Below the pieces are notes generated by a model. It worked only from the letters and a program-made list of their open reading frames with translations. It was not told where the DNA came from and made no database searches. The position numbers and the translations under genes were made by a program. Below are positions 16,422 through 24,416 of a stretch of 64,000 nt of DNA, piece by piece. Position 1 is the first letter of the stretch. Each line of letters begins with the position of its first letter. Origin of the DNA: Anaerozeibacter sp031551775 (GTDB lineage Bacteria > Bacillota > Clostridia > Christensenellales > Aristaeellaceae); the NCBI GenBank assembly GCA_031551775.1, contig JAVBND010000079.1:1-64000 (forward strand). Direction: 5' to 3'.

Positions 16422-17492
16422 CTATGCTTGGCCGATGCGCTCGATGCTCTCCCAGAGGCCCGCAAGGTAGCATGCGCCCAGCGCCCTGTCGTACAGTCCG
16501 TAACCCGGCATAGCCACTTCACCCCAAATGGCGCGGCCGTGGTCGGGGCGGATGGGGCCGTCAAAGCCGACATCGTACAGCGTCTTCATAATCGCAAACA
16601 TATCAAGCGAACCGTCGCCGGTCAGGTGCGCGGCTTCTTCAAATACGCCGGGGGCGCTGTGGCGGAGGTTTCGCACATGCGCAAAGTGTATGCGCCCCTT
16701 GAGCGCGAAGATGGCTTTGGGGATGTCATTGGCCGGATTGGACCCAAGCGAGCCGGTACAAAGCGTCACGCCGTTCATGGGGCTATCCACGAGCTTCGTA
16801 ATGCGCTCAAGGTTCGCCCCGCTGGTCGCGATGCGGGGCAGCCCAAACACAGGCCAGGCCGGATCGTCCGGGTGAATGGCCATCTTGATGCCGTACTTTT
16901 CGCAGGTGGGCATGATGGCTTTGAGGAAGTACGCGAGATTTTTAAACAGTTGATCCGCATCGACCGGCTTGTACAATTCAAACAAGTCGCGAATGCGGGA
17001 CATGCGCTCGGGTTCCCAGCCGGGCAGGACAAAGCCGTTGGAATTTTTATCCATGGCGATGAGCAGTTTGTCCGCGTCGATTTCGTCGATCAGGCGCTGG
17101 TCGTAGGAAAGGACGGTGGATCCGTCTTCGCGCGGTTTGCTCAGGTCCGAGCGCGTCCAATCGAATACCGGCATGAAATTGTAGCACACCAGATCGATGC
17201 CGTTCTCGCCCAGGCGCTTCAAAGTGGTGATGTAGTTCTCGATCGACCGGTCGCGCTCGCCGGTTCCCGCCTTGATGGCGTCGCTCACATTGACGCTTTC
17301 AATTCCGCTGATTTTTAGCCCCGCGCTTTCCACCTCGTCTTTGAGGGCGCGAATGGCTTTTTCATCCCACGCCTCACCGGGCGCCGTGTCGTACAGCGTC
17401 GTGATGACGCCCTGGACAGGCGGAATCTGCCTGATTTGCTCAAGCGTCACCGAGTCAAACTGCGTGCCAAACCAACGGAATGTCATTTTCAT
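16422..17492 (-). CDS. uxuA: Mannonate dehydratase
   Basis: A 356-residue UxuA, a metal-dependent TIM-barrel enzyme that dehydrates D-mannonate to 2-keto-3-deoxygluconate. Typical features: MTFRWFGTQFDSVTLEQIRQ at the N-terminus, CYNFMPVFDWTRSDL, the metal region AIHPDDPAWPVFGLPRI, TLCTGSLGSNPAND and the C-terminal RPDHGRAIWGE. The length matches the family. ATG at 17492 has GAGGAG nine bases upstream. It is the first gene of the uxuAB operon. No uxaC or kdgK/kdgA partner is in the window. Confidence 0.96.
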   Translation of the reverse strand: MKMTFRWFGTQFDSVTLEQIRQIPPVQGVITTLYDTAPGEAWDEKAIRALKDEVESAGLKISGIESVNVSDAIKAGTGERDRSIENYITTLKRLGENGIDLVCYNFMPVFDWTRSDLSKPREDGSTVLSYDQRLIDEIDADKLLIAMDKNSNGFVLPGWEPERMSRIRDLFELYKPVDADQLFKNLAYFLKAIMPTCEKYGIKMAIHPDDPAWPVFGLPRIATSGANLERITKLVDSPMNGVTLCTGSLGSNPANDIPKAIFALKGRIHFAHVRNLRHSAPGVFEEAAHLTGDGSLDMFAIMKTLYDVGFDGPIRPDHGRAIWGEVAMPGYGLYDRALGACYLAGLWESIERIGQA

Positions 17493-17521
17493 GCGCGGCG
17501 TCTCCTCAAAGCATTCTAATC

Positions 17522-17533
17522 GTGAACGTTACC
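17522..17533. promoter_or_regulatory. Possible repressor operator in the uxuA leader
   Basis: GTGAACGTTACC is an imperfect palindrome around AACGTT, located between the uxuA -10 box and its ribosome-binding site. The placement and sequence resemble LacI/GntR-type operators of sugar-acid genes. A second AACG-centred motif (CGTTAACG) lies just upstream of the -35, at 17580-17587. No regulator gene is adjacent, so this is tentative. Confidence 0.3.
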
Positions 17534-17549
17534 GAACCAATCCCGATCC

Positions 17550-17578
17550 ATTATACTATGTAGTACTATGGGATTCAA
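17550..17578 (-). promoter_or_regulatory. Sigma-A promoter of uxuAB
   Basis: On the minus strand, TTGAAT (17578-17573) and TATAAT (17555-17550) have a 17-base spacer, 58 bases upstream of the uxuA start. Confidence 0.85.
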
Positions 17579-17645
17579 GCGTTAACGTACACGGAAATAA
17601 TGTTAATTGTTTGTTTTAAAAGAATGGCTTGATTGGGCACGATGC

Positions 17646-17674
17646 TTGTCGCGTAAAAGCGCATGTGTTATAAT
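17646..17674 (+). promoter_or_regulatory. Sigma-A promoter of the cupin gene
   Basis: TTGTCG (17646-17651) and TATAAT (17669-17674) with a 17-base spacer; the cupin ATG follows 47 bases later. Confidence 0.8.
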
Positions 17675-17720
17675 CAGGCACAGACAGGCCGAGAAAGATG
17701 TGTGAAGGGGTGGCGAAGGA

Positions 17721-18062
17721 ATGATTACAAGAAAAAACGAGCAGATCAGCGAAGTGCGCGAAAAAATGCGCGGGGGGGATGGAACGGCGGTTTTAACGGC
17801 GCTTGTCGCGGAAAAGCCCGCAAACGTGCGCCTATTCAGCCGGATTGTGCTCTCGCCCGGATCGTCAATCGGGGAGCACATCCATGAGAATGAGACCGAG
17901 CTTTTCTGCTTCATGTCAGGCACGGGCGAAGTGAGTGATGACGGGAATGTATCGTCCGTCGGGGCTGGGGACGCGATGGCGACGTTTAACGGGCACAGCC
18001 ATTCGGTCAAAAATATCGGCAGCGAGGATCTGGTGATTCTGGCCGCCATCGTAAAGGACTGA
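17721..18062 (+). CDS. Small cupin-domain protein
   Basis: A 113-residue single-domain cupin. The first cupin motif is seen in LSPGSSIGEHIHENETELFC, with the usual G-x-x-x-H-x-H and following Glu; the second in GDAMATFNGHSHSVKN, with the third His. These residues make a metal site. Single-domain cupins of this size bind small ligands or act as isomerases or metal enzymes; no specific reaction can be given. ATG at 17721 has AAGGGG ten bases upstream and AAGGA directly in front. It ends 5 bases before the next gene, so the two are co-transcribed. Confidence 0.85.
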   Translation: MITRKNEQISEVREKMRGGDGTAVLTALVAEKPANVRLFSRIVLSPGSSIGEHIHENETELFCFMSGTGEVSDDGNVSSVGAGDAMATFNGHSHSVKNIGSEDLVILAAIVKD

Positions 18063-18067
18063 TCGCT

Positions 18068-18553
18068 ATGAGGAGGAAGGACCGCGAAGTCGCGGAGTTT
18101 GACGAAATCGTGAAGATCATCGAACAGTTGGAAGTCGCAAGGCTGGGTTTCGTGGATGGGGACGAAGCCTACATCGTGCCGCTCAATTTTGGATTCGAGC
18201 AGGACGGGGAGCGCTTGACGCTGTACTTCCATGGCGCGCGGGAGGGACGCAAGGTGGACCTGATCGAAAAGACGGGCCGCGCGTCCTTTGAGATGGACGC
18301 GGGACACAAGCTGATTCGGGGGGAAAGGGCGTGCGATTACAGCTATGCGTATGCGTGCGTGATGGGGGCCGGCGACGTGCGGGTACTGACGGAAGCGGCG
18401 GAAAAGGAAAAAGGACTCAAGGCCATCATGCGCAAGTTCTCGGATAGAGAATTCGAATTCGACCGGTCAACAATTGAAAGAACGGCGGTGTTCGAGCTCG
18501 TGGTTGACCGGATAACCGCCAAGCGTCACGACGCGCCTTCGACACGCGCATAA
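18068..18553 (+). CDS. Pyridoxamine 5'-phosphate oxidase-like / NimA-type flavoprotein
   Basis: A 161-residue split-beta-barrel protein of the NimA/PNPOx-like group. Family features: EIVKIIEQLEVARLGFVDGDEAYIVPLNF, then LYFHGAREGRKVDLIEK and the C-terminal ELVVDRITAKRH. Members bind FMN or related cofactors and reduce small molecules such as nitroimidazoles; the substrate here is unknown. It directly follows the cupin gene (5-base gap). A separate promoter behind it serves the next gene. Confidence 0.85.
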   Translation: MRRKDREVAEFDEIVKIIEQLEVARLGFVDGDEAYIVPLNFGFEQDGERLTLYFHGAREGRKVDLIEKTGRASFEMDAGHKLIRGERACDYSYAYACVMGAGDVRVLTEAAEKEKGLKAIMRKFSDREFEFDRSTIERTAVFELVVDRITAKRHDAPSTRA

Positions 18554-18593
18554 AACGGTGCTTTGTCCATGTGTGATAATTTCCGATGGGTGA

Positions 18594-18622
18594 TTGACTG
18601 GCGCACTTTGTTAAACTATAAT
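18594..18622 (+). promoter_or_regulatory. Sigma-A promoter of the second flavin reductase
   Basis: TTGACT (18594-18599) and TATAAT (18617-18622) with a 17-base spacer, 56 bases before the ATG at 18679. Confidence 0.9.
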
Positions 18623-18678
18623 ACAATCATACCTCAGGCACGAATCGGAATGGATAAAAATGGGGAGGAAGATCCGAA

Positions 18679-20442
18679 ATGAAGAAACTTGTTTCCCTGC
18701 TTGTGATGGTGTGCATGGTGGTTGGACTTTGTGCGGGCGCTTTCGCCTACGCGCCCGGCGCGTATTCGGCGGGTGCCGCCGGAATGAACGGAGAAGTCAC
18801 GGTAGAAGTTACCTTTGCCGAAGACAAAATCGACAAGGTGGAGGTGGTGTCCCACAGCGAATCGGCCGGGATCAGCGATCCCGCGATCGAGCGCATCCCC
18901 GCCGCCATCGTCGATGGGCAGACGCTGAGCATCGACGCGGTTTCCGGCGCTACGTTTACCAGCAACGCCATCTTAAACGCCGTGGCCGATTGTGTGGCCC
19001 AGGCGGGCGGCGATGTGGAAGCGCTGAAGAGCGCCGCGCCTGCGGGCGCGGTAGCGGGGGAAAAGACCCAAAGCGAGATGGAAACCGACGTGCTGGTCGT
19101 GGGTGGCGGCATTGCGGGTTTGAGCGCGGCGTTGACCGCGGCGGGCACCGGCGTCAAGGTCGCGCTGATCGACAAAATGCCCGCCGTGGGCGGCACGACG
19201 GCGATCTCCGGCGGCTACCTGATCGCGCAGGGCAGCAAGCTCTATGCGGCGGACGCAAATGAATATGACAATCTGGATGGTTTTATATCCTATTGGGAAG
19301 AACGCATGGCGTACAGTTCGGCCCAGAGCGGCTATCCCGACTGGGCGCGCTTGCGCGGCGTGCTGGGCGAAACCGGTCGGACGATCGATTTCCTGAGCGA
19401 AAACGGCGTGCCTTGGGGTGAGCATGTCTTTGTGGGCTTTGGGCCGTATCCCGTGGCTGCCTGCAATGGCGGGGGAGCCAATCTGGTCGCCACAATGCTG
19501 GACGCGTGCGTGAACAAGGGCGTCACCGTCCTGACCGAGTGCAAGGCCCAGTCCCTCATGGTGGAGGACGGCGAGGTGGTCGGCGCGCTGTGCGAGACCA
19601 ATGACAGCATTGTCACGTTCAAGGCCAAGAGCGTCGTGCTGGCGACCGGCGGTATTTCGCAGAATCAGGAACTGGTGGCCAAGTATTCACCCAAGATCTC
19701 GGCGGCGGGTGTGATCCCGATCTCTGCCGTCAGCAGCACCGGCGACGGCCTCGTCATGGCCATCGATGCGGGCGCGGGCGTGTTTGACGAATTCGCCACC
19801 GCCATCTGCGCCACCACAGTTGATCCGGCGCTGGGCGCGCTGGCCGACGCGTCGGGTCTGACCACCGCCGCGCAGTTGGGCGTCAACAACAAAGGCGAGC
19901 GCTTTGCCAGCGAGAGCGCGCTGTACTACGACGCGCTTGCCAGCGACATGATTCAAGACGGGAACGCGCCGTTCTGGTATATCTATGACAGCGCCAATTC
20001 CGATCTGAGCGCTGTTCTTGAGAGCGGCGCCCAAGCCGGATGCGTAGCCAAGGGCGAGACCGTTCAGGAACTTGCCGGAGCCATGGGCGTTGACGCCGGG
20101 GCGCTTGAGGCGACCTTTGCGCGGTATGCCGAACTGGTCGCGGCTGGGAACGATGAAGACTTGGGCAAGGACAAATCGCTTCTGGTCGCGCTTGAAAAAG
20201 CGCCTTACTATGCCGTCAAGTTCTATCCCACCACCTTTGGCTCGGTGGGCGGCGTGCTCACGTCGGAAGAGGGGCGCGTGCTCCGCCAGGACGGAAGCGT
20301 GCTCGAGGGGCTGTATGCGGCCGGCGAGATGAGCAACCGCTACTTCTACAACGAGAACTACATCCTGGCCGCGTCGCTTGGCCTCTATGCCACCATGGGC
20401 CACCGCGCGGGAGCGACGGCCGCGGCGGACGCGGCAGCGTAA
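18679..20442 (+). CDS. Secreted FMN-binding / FAD-dependent oxidoreductase, divergent active site
   Basis: A 587-residue flavoprotein with a signal peptide (about 1-23, no lipobox Cys at the cut), an FMN_bind domain (about 25-110) with the canonical covalent flavinylation motif SGATFT (T94), and a FAD domain with GGGIAG at 142-147. It is a paralogue of the protein at 5725 but lacks the fumarate-reductase residues: NRLGGN is replaced by NRYFYNENYILAASLG, the HHTMGG region reads TTFGSVGG, and the Arg of the acid-catalyst region is absent (ESALYYDALASDM). A different electron acceptor is therefore likely. ATG at 18679 has GGGAGGAAG upstream. It probably sits outside the membrane and needs ApbE for flavinylation. 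Confidence 0.88.
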   Translation: MKKLVSLLVMVCMVVGLCAGAFAYAPGAYSAGAAGMNGEVTVEVTFAEDKIDKVEVVSHSESAGISDPAIERIPAAIVDGQTLSIDAVSGATFTSNAILNAVADCVAQAGGDVEALKSAAPAGAVAGEKTQSEMETDVLVVGGGIAGLSAALTAAGTGVKVALIDKMPAVGGTTAISGGYLIAQGSKLYAADANEYDNLDGFISYWEERMAYSSAQSGYPDWARLRGVLGETGRTIDFLSENGVPWGEHVFVGFGPYPVAACNGGGANLVATMLDACVNKGVTVLTECKAQSLMVEDGEVVGALCETNDSIVTFKAKSVVLATGGISQNQELVAKYSPKISAAGVIPISAVSSTGDGLVMAIDAGAGVFDEFATAICATTVDPALGALADASGLTTAAQLGVNNKGERFASESALYYDALASDMIQDGNAPFWYIYDSANSDLSAVLESGAQAGCVAKGETVQELAGAMGVDAGALEATFARYAELVAAGNDEDLGKDKSLLVALEKAPYYAVKFYPTTFGSVGGVLTSEEGRVLRQDGSVLEGLYAAGEMSNRYFYNENYILAASLGLYATMGHRAGATAAADAAA

Positions 20443-20464
20443 CGGCGGAGCGTACAATCGCGAA

Positions 20465-20492
20465 AACCTCTTGCTTTTTCCGGCAAGGGGTT
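20465..20492 (+). repeat. 28-bp direct repeat, copy 1 (terminator-like hairpin)
   Basis: Identical to 20727-20754. The repeat itself folds: CCTCTTGC pairs with GGCAAGGGG around a TTTTTCC loop. It follows the oxidoreductase stop by 22 bases. Copy 1 lacks the T-rich tail that copy 2 has. Confidence 0.9.
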
Positions 20493-20726
20493 CAGCTTAT
20501 CGACGGAGTCGATAAGCTGTCATCGAAAATCTTCTGCCTGGGCAAAATCTTTTCGATGAGGAAGGAACGAGGCCAAATTGCTGAAAATCCTGCGGGATTT
20601 TCCGGGCGCAATTTGGGCGGGTAGGGATTTTGAGTCGGGCGGGCAAGCTCGCCCTTTGTCAAAATCCCATTCACCCTCGCGGTACACGCCCGCGAGGGCG
20701 TTGTCACCGGGGTTGTTGATGAGCTG
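20493..20726. repeat. Array of stem-loops between the two direct repeats
   Basis: This 234-bp segment is packed with perfect inverted repeats and has no convincing gene. Stems: 20493-20504 with 20508-20519 (12 bp); 20520-20529 with 20550-20559 (10 bp); 20573-20581 with 20608-20616, enclosing 20583-20590 with 20595-20602; 20624-20632 with 20660-20668, enclosing a GGGCGGGC/GCTCGCCC stem; and 20674-20682 with 20690-20698 (9 bp). Its first 12 bases (CAGCTTATCGAC) and last 12 (GTTGATGAGCTG) are near inverted repeats. It may be a small mobile element, a degenerate terminator array or a structured RNA. Open frames across it are by-products of the repeats. Confidence 0.75.
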
Positions 20727-20754
20727 AACCTCTTGCTTTTTCCGGCAAGGGGTT
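20727..20754 (+). repeat. 28-bp direct repeat, copy 2, with T-rich tail (terminator)
   Basis: Identical to 20465-20492, followed by TTCTTTT, so this copy can act as a rho-independent terminator in the + direction. It lies 24 bases before the LacI promoter. Confidence 0.85.
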
Positions 20755-20777
20755 TTCTTTTCGCGCTTCCAAAACGA

Positions 20778-20806
20778 TTGACAAGCGTCGCCTGCCATAT
20801 TATGAT
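20778..20806 (+). promoter_or_regulatory. Sigma-A promoter of the LacI gene
   Basis: TTGACA (20778-20783) and TATGAT (20801-20806) with a 17-base spacer, 36 bases before the LacI start codon. Confidence 0.9.
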
Positions 20807-20841
20807 GACTGTAGCTTTTACGAAAAGGAGACGCTTTATCG

Positions 20842-21867
20842 ATGGCGACCATCGCGGACGTGGCGAAATATGCGAATGTATCGATGATGACGGTATCGCG
20901 CGTAATCAACCGGCGCGGCAACGTCAGCGAGGCGACCAGGCGAAAGGTGGAGGACGCGATTGACGCCCTCAGCTACCGGCCCAACATGATGGCCAAGGGC
21001 CTGGTCACGGGGAAGAGCCGCCTTATCGCCTATGTGATGTGCAATCTGTCCGACCCGTTCCACGGGCTGGTTTCCAAGGGCATTGAGAATGCCTGCTTTG
21101 ACCGCAACTACACCGTGATCATCTGCGACGCGAGCAGTGAAGCGCGCGTGAAGGACTCAATTGAAATGCTGATCGACCGTCAGCTCGACGGCGCGATTTT
21201 TCACCACATGCAAATCACGCCCGAGCAGGCCGCGCGCCTGGAGGAGGCCGACATCCGCTGCGTCATGATCGACAACGAGGTAGAACTTAAGCAGGTGTCC
21301 AGCATCGACAGCGACAATTACCGCGGCGGGTACATGGCCGCGCGGCACCTGATCGAAAAAGGGCATACGCGCATCGGCTGTATTCGGGGCTCCCTGGGGA
21401 GCGGACCGTATGAGGAATACATTGACACATTCCAAAGGAAAATTTGGACCGACCGCACGCGCGGCTTTGAGGACGCCATGCGGGAGGCCGGCCTTGTGCC
21501 GATCGTGCGCTGCGAAGGCAGCGGCGCCATGAAGCAGGGATTCTTGCTGGCGCAGGGGTTCGTGCGCGAAATTGTCGCCCTGCCCGACCCGCCGACCGCC
21601 TTGTACTGCGAAAACGACATACTGGCCCTGGGCGCGCTCAGCGAACTCCTGGAACTCAAGATCGATGTGCCCGGTCGCATGGCGGTCGTCGGGCACGATG
21701 GCCTTGAGACATGCACACTGCTCTACCCGCGCGTCACCACCATCATGCAACCGCGCTATGAGATGGGTTTTAAAGCCGCCAGCATGTTGCTCGACCGGAT
21801 CGAGCACGGCGCGCGGGTTGAGCATCGGATTGTCAATTCCAGTCTTTTTCAGGGCGATACCACTTGA
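20842..21867 (+). CDS. LacI family transcriptional repressor
   Basis: A 341-residue LacI-type regulator. N-terminal helix-turn-helix ATIADVAKYANVSMMTVSRV followed by the hinge helix (ALSYRPNMMAKGL), then a periplasmic-binding-protein-like sensor domain (RLIAYVMCNLSDPFHGLV; GYMAARHLIEKGHTRIG; VVGHDGLETC). Residues 150-200 carry a slightly long insert compared with classic LacI. The ATG has AAGGAG 11 bases upstream. Two LacI-type palindromes lie just downstream in front of the catabolic operon, so it very probably represses that operon and releases DNA when it binds the transported compound or a product. Confidence 0.94.
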   Translation: MATIADVAKYANVSMMTVSRVINRRGNVSEATRRKVEDAIDALSYRPNMMAKGLVTGKSRLIAYVMCNLSDPFHGLVSKGIENACFDRNYTVIICDASSEARVKDSIEMLIDRQLDGAIFHHMQITPEQAARLEEADIRCVMIDNEVELKQVSSIDSDNYRGGYMAARHLIEKGHTRIGCIRGSLGSGPYEEYIDTFQRKIWTDRTRGFEDAMREAGLVPIVRCEGSGAMKQGFLLAQGFVREIVALPDPPTALYCENDILALGALSELLELKIDVPGRMAVVGHDGLETCTLLYPRVTTIMQPRYEMGFKAASMLLDRIEHGARVEHRIVNSSLFQGDTT

Positions 21868-21939
21868 GACGGCAAAAGAATGTAAACAAAAATCCGGGTT
21901 CGGCCATTGAACAACTGTATAAAATATTTCAATGATCCA

Positions 21940-21969
21940 TTGACAATCTGTGTATTGCAATGATATAAT
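21940..21969 (+). promoter_or_regulatory. Promoter of the LacI-controlled catabolic operon
   Basis: TTGACA (21940-21945) and TATAAT (21964-21969) with an 18-base spacer, upstream of the two palindromic operators and the M24-family gene. Confidence 0.88.
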
Positions 21970-21984
21970 GTAGTTAAGGTGCTA

Positions 21985-21998
21985 TGTTAGCGTTAACA
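21985..21998. promoter_or_regulatory. LacI-type operator O1
   Basis: TGTTAGCGTTAACA, a near-perfect palindrome with the central CG typical of LacI-family sites. It lies just downstream of the predicted transcription start. Confidence 0.85.
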
Positions 21999-22052
21999 AT
22001 GCTGCGGCGCTGAAGTCTGGCGGAAAGAAAAGCCGTTTATTTTGCCAACAAA

Positions 22053-22066
22053 TGTTAGCGCTAACA
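22053..22066. promoter_or_regulatory. LacI-type operator O2
   Basis: TGTTAGCGCTAACA, a perfect 14-bp palindrome; its centre is 68 bases from that of O1, in the leader of the operon. Two sites at this spacing could allow a repression loop or a roadblock. Confidence 0.88.
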
Positions 22067-22125
22067 ATATGCCGCATGATACAAACGCGCATAGGAGACG
22101 ATCAAATGATGAAGGAGGACGTTCA

Positions 22126-23322
22126 ATGCCTATCATGATTCCCCAATCGGAATTTGCCGCTCGGGTACAGCGCGTGCGTGCGGCAATGCAAGCGCGCGGG
22201 CTTGACGCCGTCATGGTGTACGGCGACGAATACCGCAAGGAGAACCTGCGCTATGTGTCAAACTACTGGCCCATTTTTGAGCGCGGCGCGCTTTTGATCG
22301 CCCGGACAGGTGAACCAACCCTGCTCTGCGCGCCCGAGGGCGAGATGGTGGCGCGCGAAATGAGCGCGTTTCCCGATGTGCGCTTGCTGCCCGATTTTCT
22401 GTGCGTAACCGTGCCGGACGCCATCGATTATCCGCACGCAAAGTACACGAGTTTCAAGAAGTTGGCGGACGAGTTGCGCGCATTGGGTGCGCTTAAAAAG
22501 CTCGGCGTGGTGGGCATGGACGCCATGGGCGTACCGCTGTACAACGCCTTGCTTCAGGCCTTTGACGCCGAGCTTGTGAACGCCAACGACATCCTGTTTG
22601 AACTCAGGAAAACCAAGTCGGAGAATGAAATCGCCTGCATCCGCGAAGCCGCGCGCATCGCGGACTGCGGTATGCGGGCAATTATGCAAGCCGATCTTGT
22701 CGGCCTGACTGAAATCCAAGCATGCGGCATCGCCGAAGCACAGGCGCGCCGCGAGGGCGCGGAACACGTGATCTTTTCGGTGTTCGGCTCGGGCGCGCGC
22801 ACGGCAACCATCGTGGGTCGCCCGACGAGCAAGGTGATTGAAGATGGCGATATGATCATGCTGGCGCTGGCGATTCAATACGAGGGCTATGTCGCCACCT
22901 GCGAAGCGCCGTTTGCCGTCGGCAATTATTCGGATGAAACGCGCCGCGTCATCGACGCCCTGATCCACGCGAGCGCGGCGGGCGTCCCGCATTTGAAGCC
23001 GGGCGCGCCGATGAAGAATTTCGTCCGCGCGGTCCGGGACAGCTTCCGCGAAGCCGGCCTTTCAAAGTACGACGTCTATCCGCCGCTGCACGGCATCGGC
23101 TGCGCCGAAGCGGAAAGCCCTTATCCGGACGAGAACACCGAAGCGCTGTTTGAGGTGGGCATGACCGTCAACACGGACATCTCACTATTCGGCCTTCCGG
23201 GCGGTTCCAACCGCATCGAGGAGGGATTTGTCATTATGGCGGACGGAGCGCACACGCTCTCACCGCATGTGCGGGCGTACTGCGAGAACTGGCTGACATG
23301 CAAAGAGGGGGCGAGCCAATGA
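22126..23322 (+). CDS. M24-family creatinase-like hydrolase, metal ligands missing (first copy)
   Basis: A 398-residue protein of the aminopeptidase P / creatinase family (pita-bread fold): N-terminal domain to about 160, catalytic domain to the end. In metal peptidases of this family two Asp residues lie in GD-x-V-x-x-D-x-G and the following Y-x-S-D; here the stretch reads GDMIMLALAIQYEGYVATCE, so both are gone. A His (LHGIG) and a late Glu (RIEEGFVI) remain. Metal-independent creatinase shows the same pattern, so hydrolysis of a C-N bond in a small amidino-like compound is more plausible than peptidase activity. ATG at 22126 has AGGAGG upstream; the frame upstream overlaps the operator. First gene of the operon, coupled to the next by ATGA. 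Confidence 0.85.
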   Translation: MPIMIPQSEFAARVQRVRAAMQARGLDAVMVYGDEYRKENLRYVSNYWPIFERGALLIARTGEPTLLCAPEGEMVAREMSAFPDVRLLPDFLCVTVPDAIDYPHAKYTSFKKLADELRALGALKKLGVVGMDAMGVPLYNALLQAFDAELVNANDILFELRKTKSENEIACIREAARIADCGMRAIMQADLVGLTEIQACGIAEAQARREGAEHVIFSVFGSGARTATIVGRPTSKVIEDGDMIMLALAIQYEGYVATCEAPFAVGNYSDETRRVIDALIHASAAGVPHLKPGAPMKNFVRAVRDSFREAGLSKYDVYPPLHGIGCAEAESPYPDENTEALFEVGMTVNTDISLFGLPGGSNRIEEGFVIMADGAHTLSPHVRAYCENWLTCKEGASQ

Positions 23323-24416
23323 ACCACCGCGAACGGTTCATGGCCGCGATTGCGGGCGGCCAGCCGGACCGCGTACCGATTCTGGCGAATTTGACCATTC
23401 AGGCGGCCCAAAGGCTGGCGGGCGTACTTGGCAAGGAGGTCGGCTATGTCGATTCCTTCTTGGCCACGCGCATTTCCCACCGCGATATTTTGCTGACGCT
23501 TGGCAATGACGCCGTAATCATCGCGGCGACGCGCGGGAAGGAGAGCCAAACGCTTGAAAACGGCGATGTCCTCGATGAGTGGGGCATCACATACCGCACG
23601 GTGGGCCTTTACGGGGAAGCTGTTGAGAGGCCGTTTGGTCGGTGCGAAGAAGCGCAAGAACTTGATCGTTTTCCCTGGCCGGATCCGCTCGTTCCCGAGA
23701 GATGGACGCACGCCTTGGGTGAAGTGGCGCGATACAAGAACGATTACGCGATTGTGGGGGATCTTGAAGCGTGCTTGTTTGAGCTGGCGTGGAACCTGGT
23801 CGGCCTTGAGAAATTTCTGATGGATCTGCTGGCCGAAGAGGACTACATCGAAGTGCTGCTTGACCGCGTGGAGGCGTTCAGCACCGCGTGCGGCTTAAAG
23901 ATGATCGAACTTGGCGCGGACATGATCTGGGCAGGCGACGATTTTGGCACGCAAAACGGCATGATGATTTCTCCGGGGCTTTGGCGGCGCGTATTCAAAC
24001 CGCGCTATCAGCGCATGTTCGCGGCGTTTAAGAAGGCCAAGCCGGACGTCGTGATCGCCTACCATTCCTGCGGATCGATTGTGCCGATCATTGAGGATTA
24101 CATTGAAATCGGGCTCGATTTTCTAAACCCCATTCAACCGGCGGCCGCGGGCATGGACCTGGGCGCGCTTTATGACAAGTACGGCGGTCGCCTGGGCTTT
24201 TTCGGCGGCGTAGACGTGCAAGGCGTGCTTCCGCACGGGACGGTGGAGGATGTGCGCCAAGAGGTCAGGCGGGTGCTGGACGCGGTTCATCACGCGCCCA
24301 ACTTCATCATCGCGCCCGCGCACAACATCCAGCCCGACACATCAGCTGACAACATCCTGGCGTTTTTTGACGAGGCCAAGCGCTATGGCGCGCGCGAAAG
24401 CGAGGACACGGTATGA
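23319..24416 (+). CDS. Uroporphyrinogen decarboxylase (URO-D) family protein, probable methyltransferase type
   Basis: A 365-residue TIM-barrel protein of the URO-D superfamily. MNHRERFMAAIAGGQPDRVP is the typical start; AYHSCGSIVPIIEDYIEIG holds the His-x-Cys zinc site of the MtaA/MtbA-like methyltransferase branch, and the third ligand region reads APAHNIQPDTSADNI. Haem synthesis is unlikely because no other haem gene is near. Family members of this branch move methyl groups between corrinoid proteins and small thiols, but no corrinoid protein is in the window. The start overlaps the previous stop in ATGA, and the stop overlaps the next start in the same way, so it is tightly coupled in the operon. 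Confidence 0.85.
   Translation: MNHRERFMAAIAGGQPDRVPILANLTIQAAQRLAGVLGKEVGYVDSFLATRISHRDILLTLGNDAVIIAATRGKESQTLENGDVLDEWGITYRTVGLYGEAVERPFGRCEEAQELDRFPWPDPLVPERWTHALGEVARYKNDYAIVGDLEACLFELAWNLVGLEKFLMDLLAEEDYIEVLLDRVEAFSTACGLKMIELGADMIWAGDDFGTQNGMMISPGLWRRVFKPRYQRMFAAFKKAKPDVVIAYHSCGSIVPIIEDYIEIGLDFLNPIQPAAAGMDLGALYDKYGGRLGFFGGVDVQGVLPHGTVEDVRQEVRRVLDAVHHAPNFIIAPAHNIQPDTSADNILAFFDEAKRYGARESEDTV

Noticed and set aside
20465..20754. CRISPR array
   Set aside because: Only two copies of a 28-bp repeat, 262 bases apart, with hairpin-filled sequence between; no regular spacing and no cas genes.
20520..20921. Minus strand frame across the stem-loop array
   Set aside because: It arises from the repeats and runs into the LacI promoter; no conserved product.
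22126..23322. Annotation as active Xaa-Pro aminopeptidase
   Set aside because: The two Asp metal ligands are absent, so the peptidase label is not supported although the fold is the same.
23319..24416. Haem-pathway uroporphyrinogen decarboxylase (hemE)
   Set aside because: It has the His-x-Cys site of the methyltransferase-like branch and no haem genes near by.
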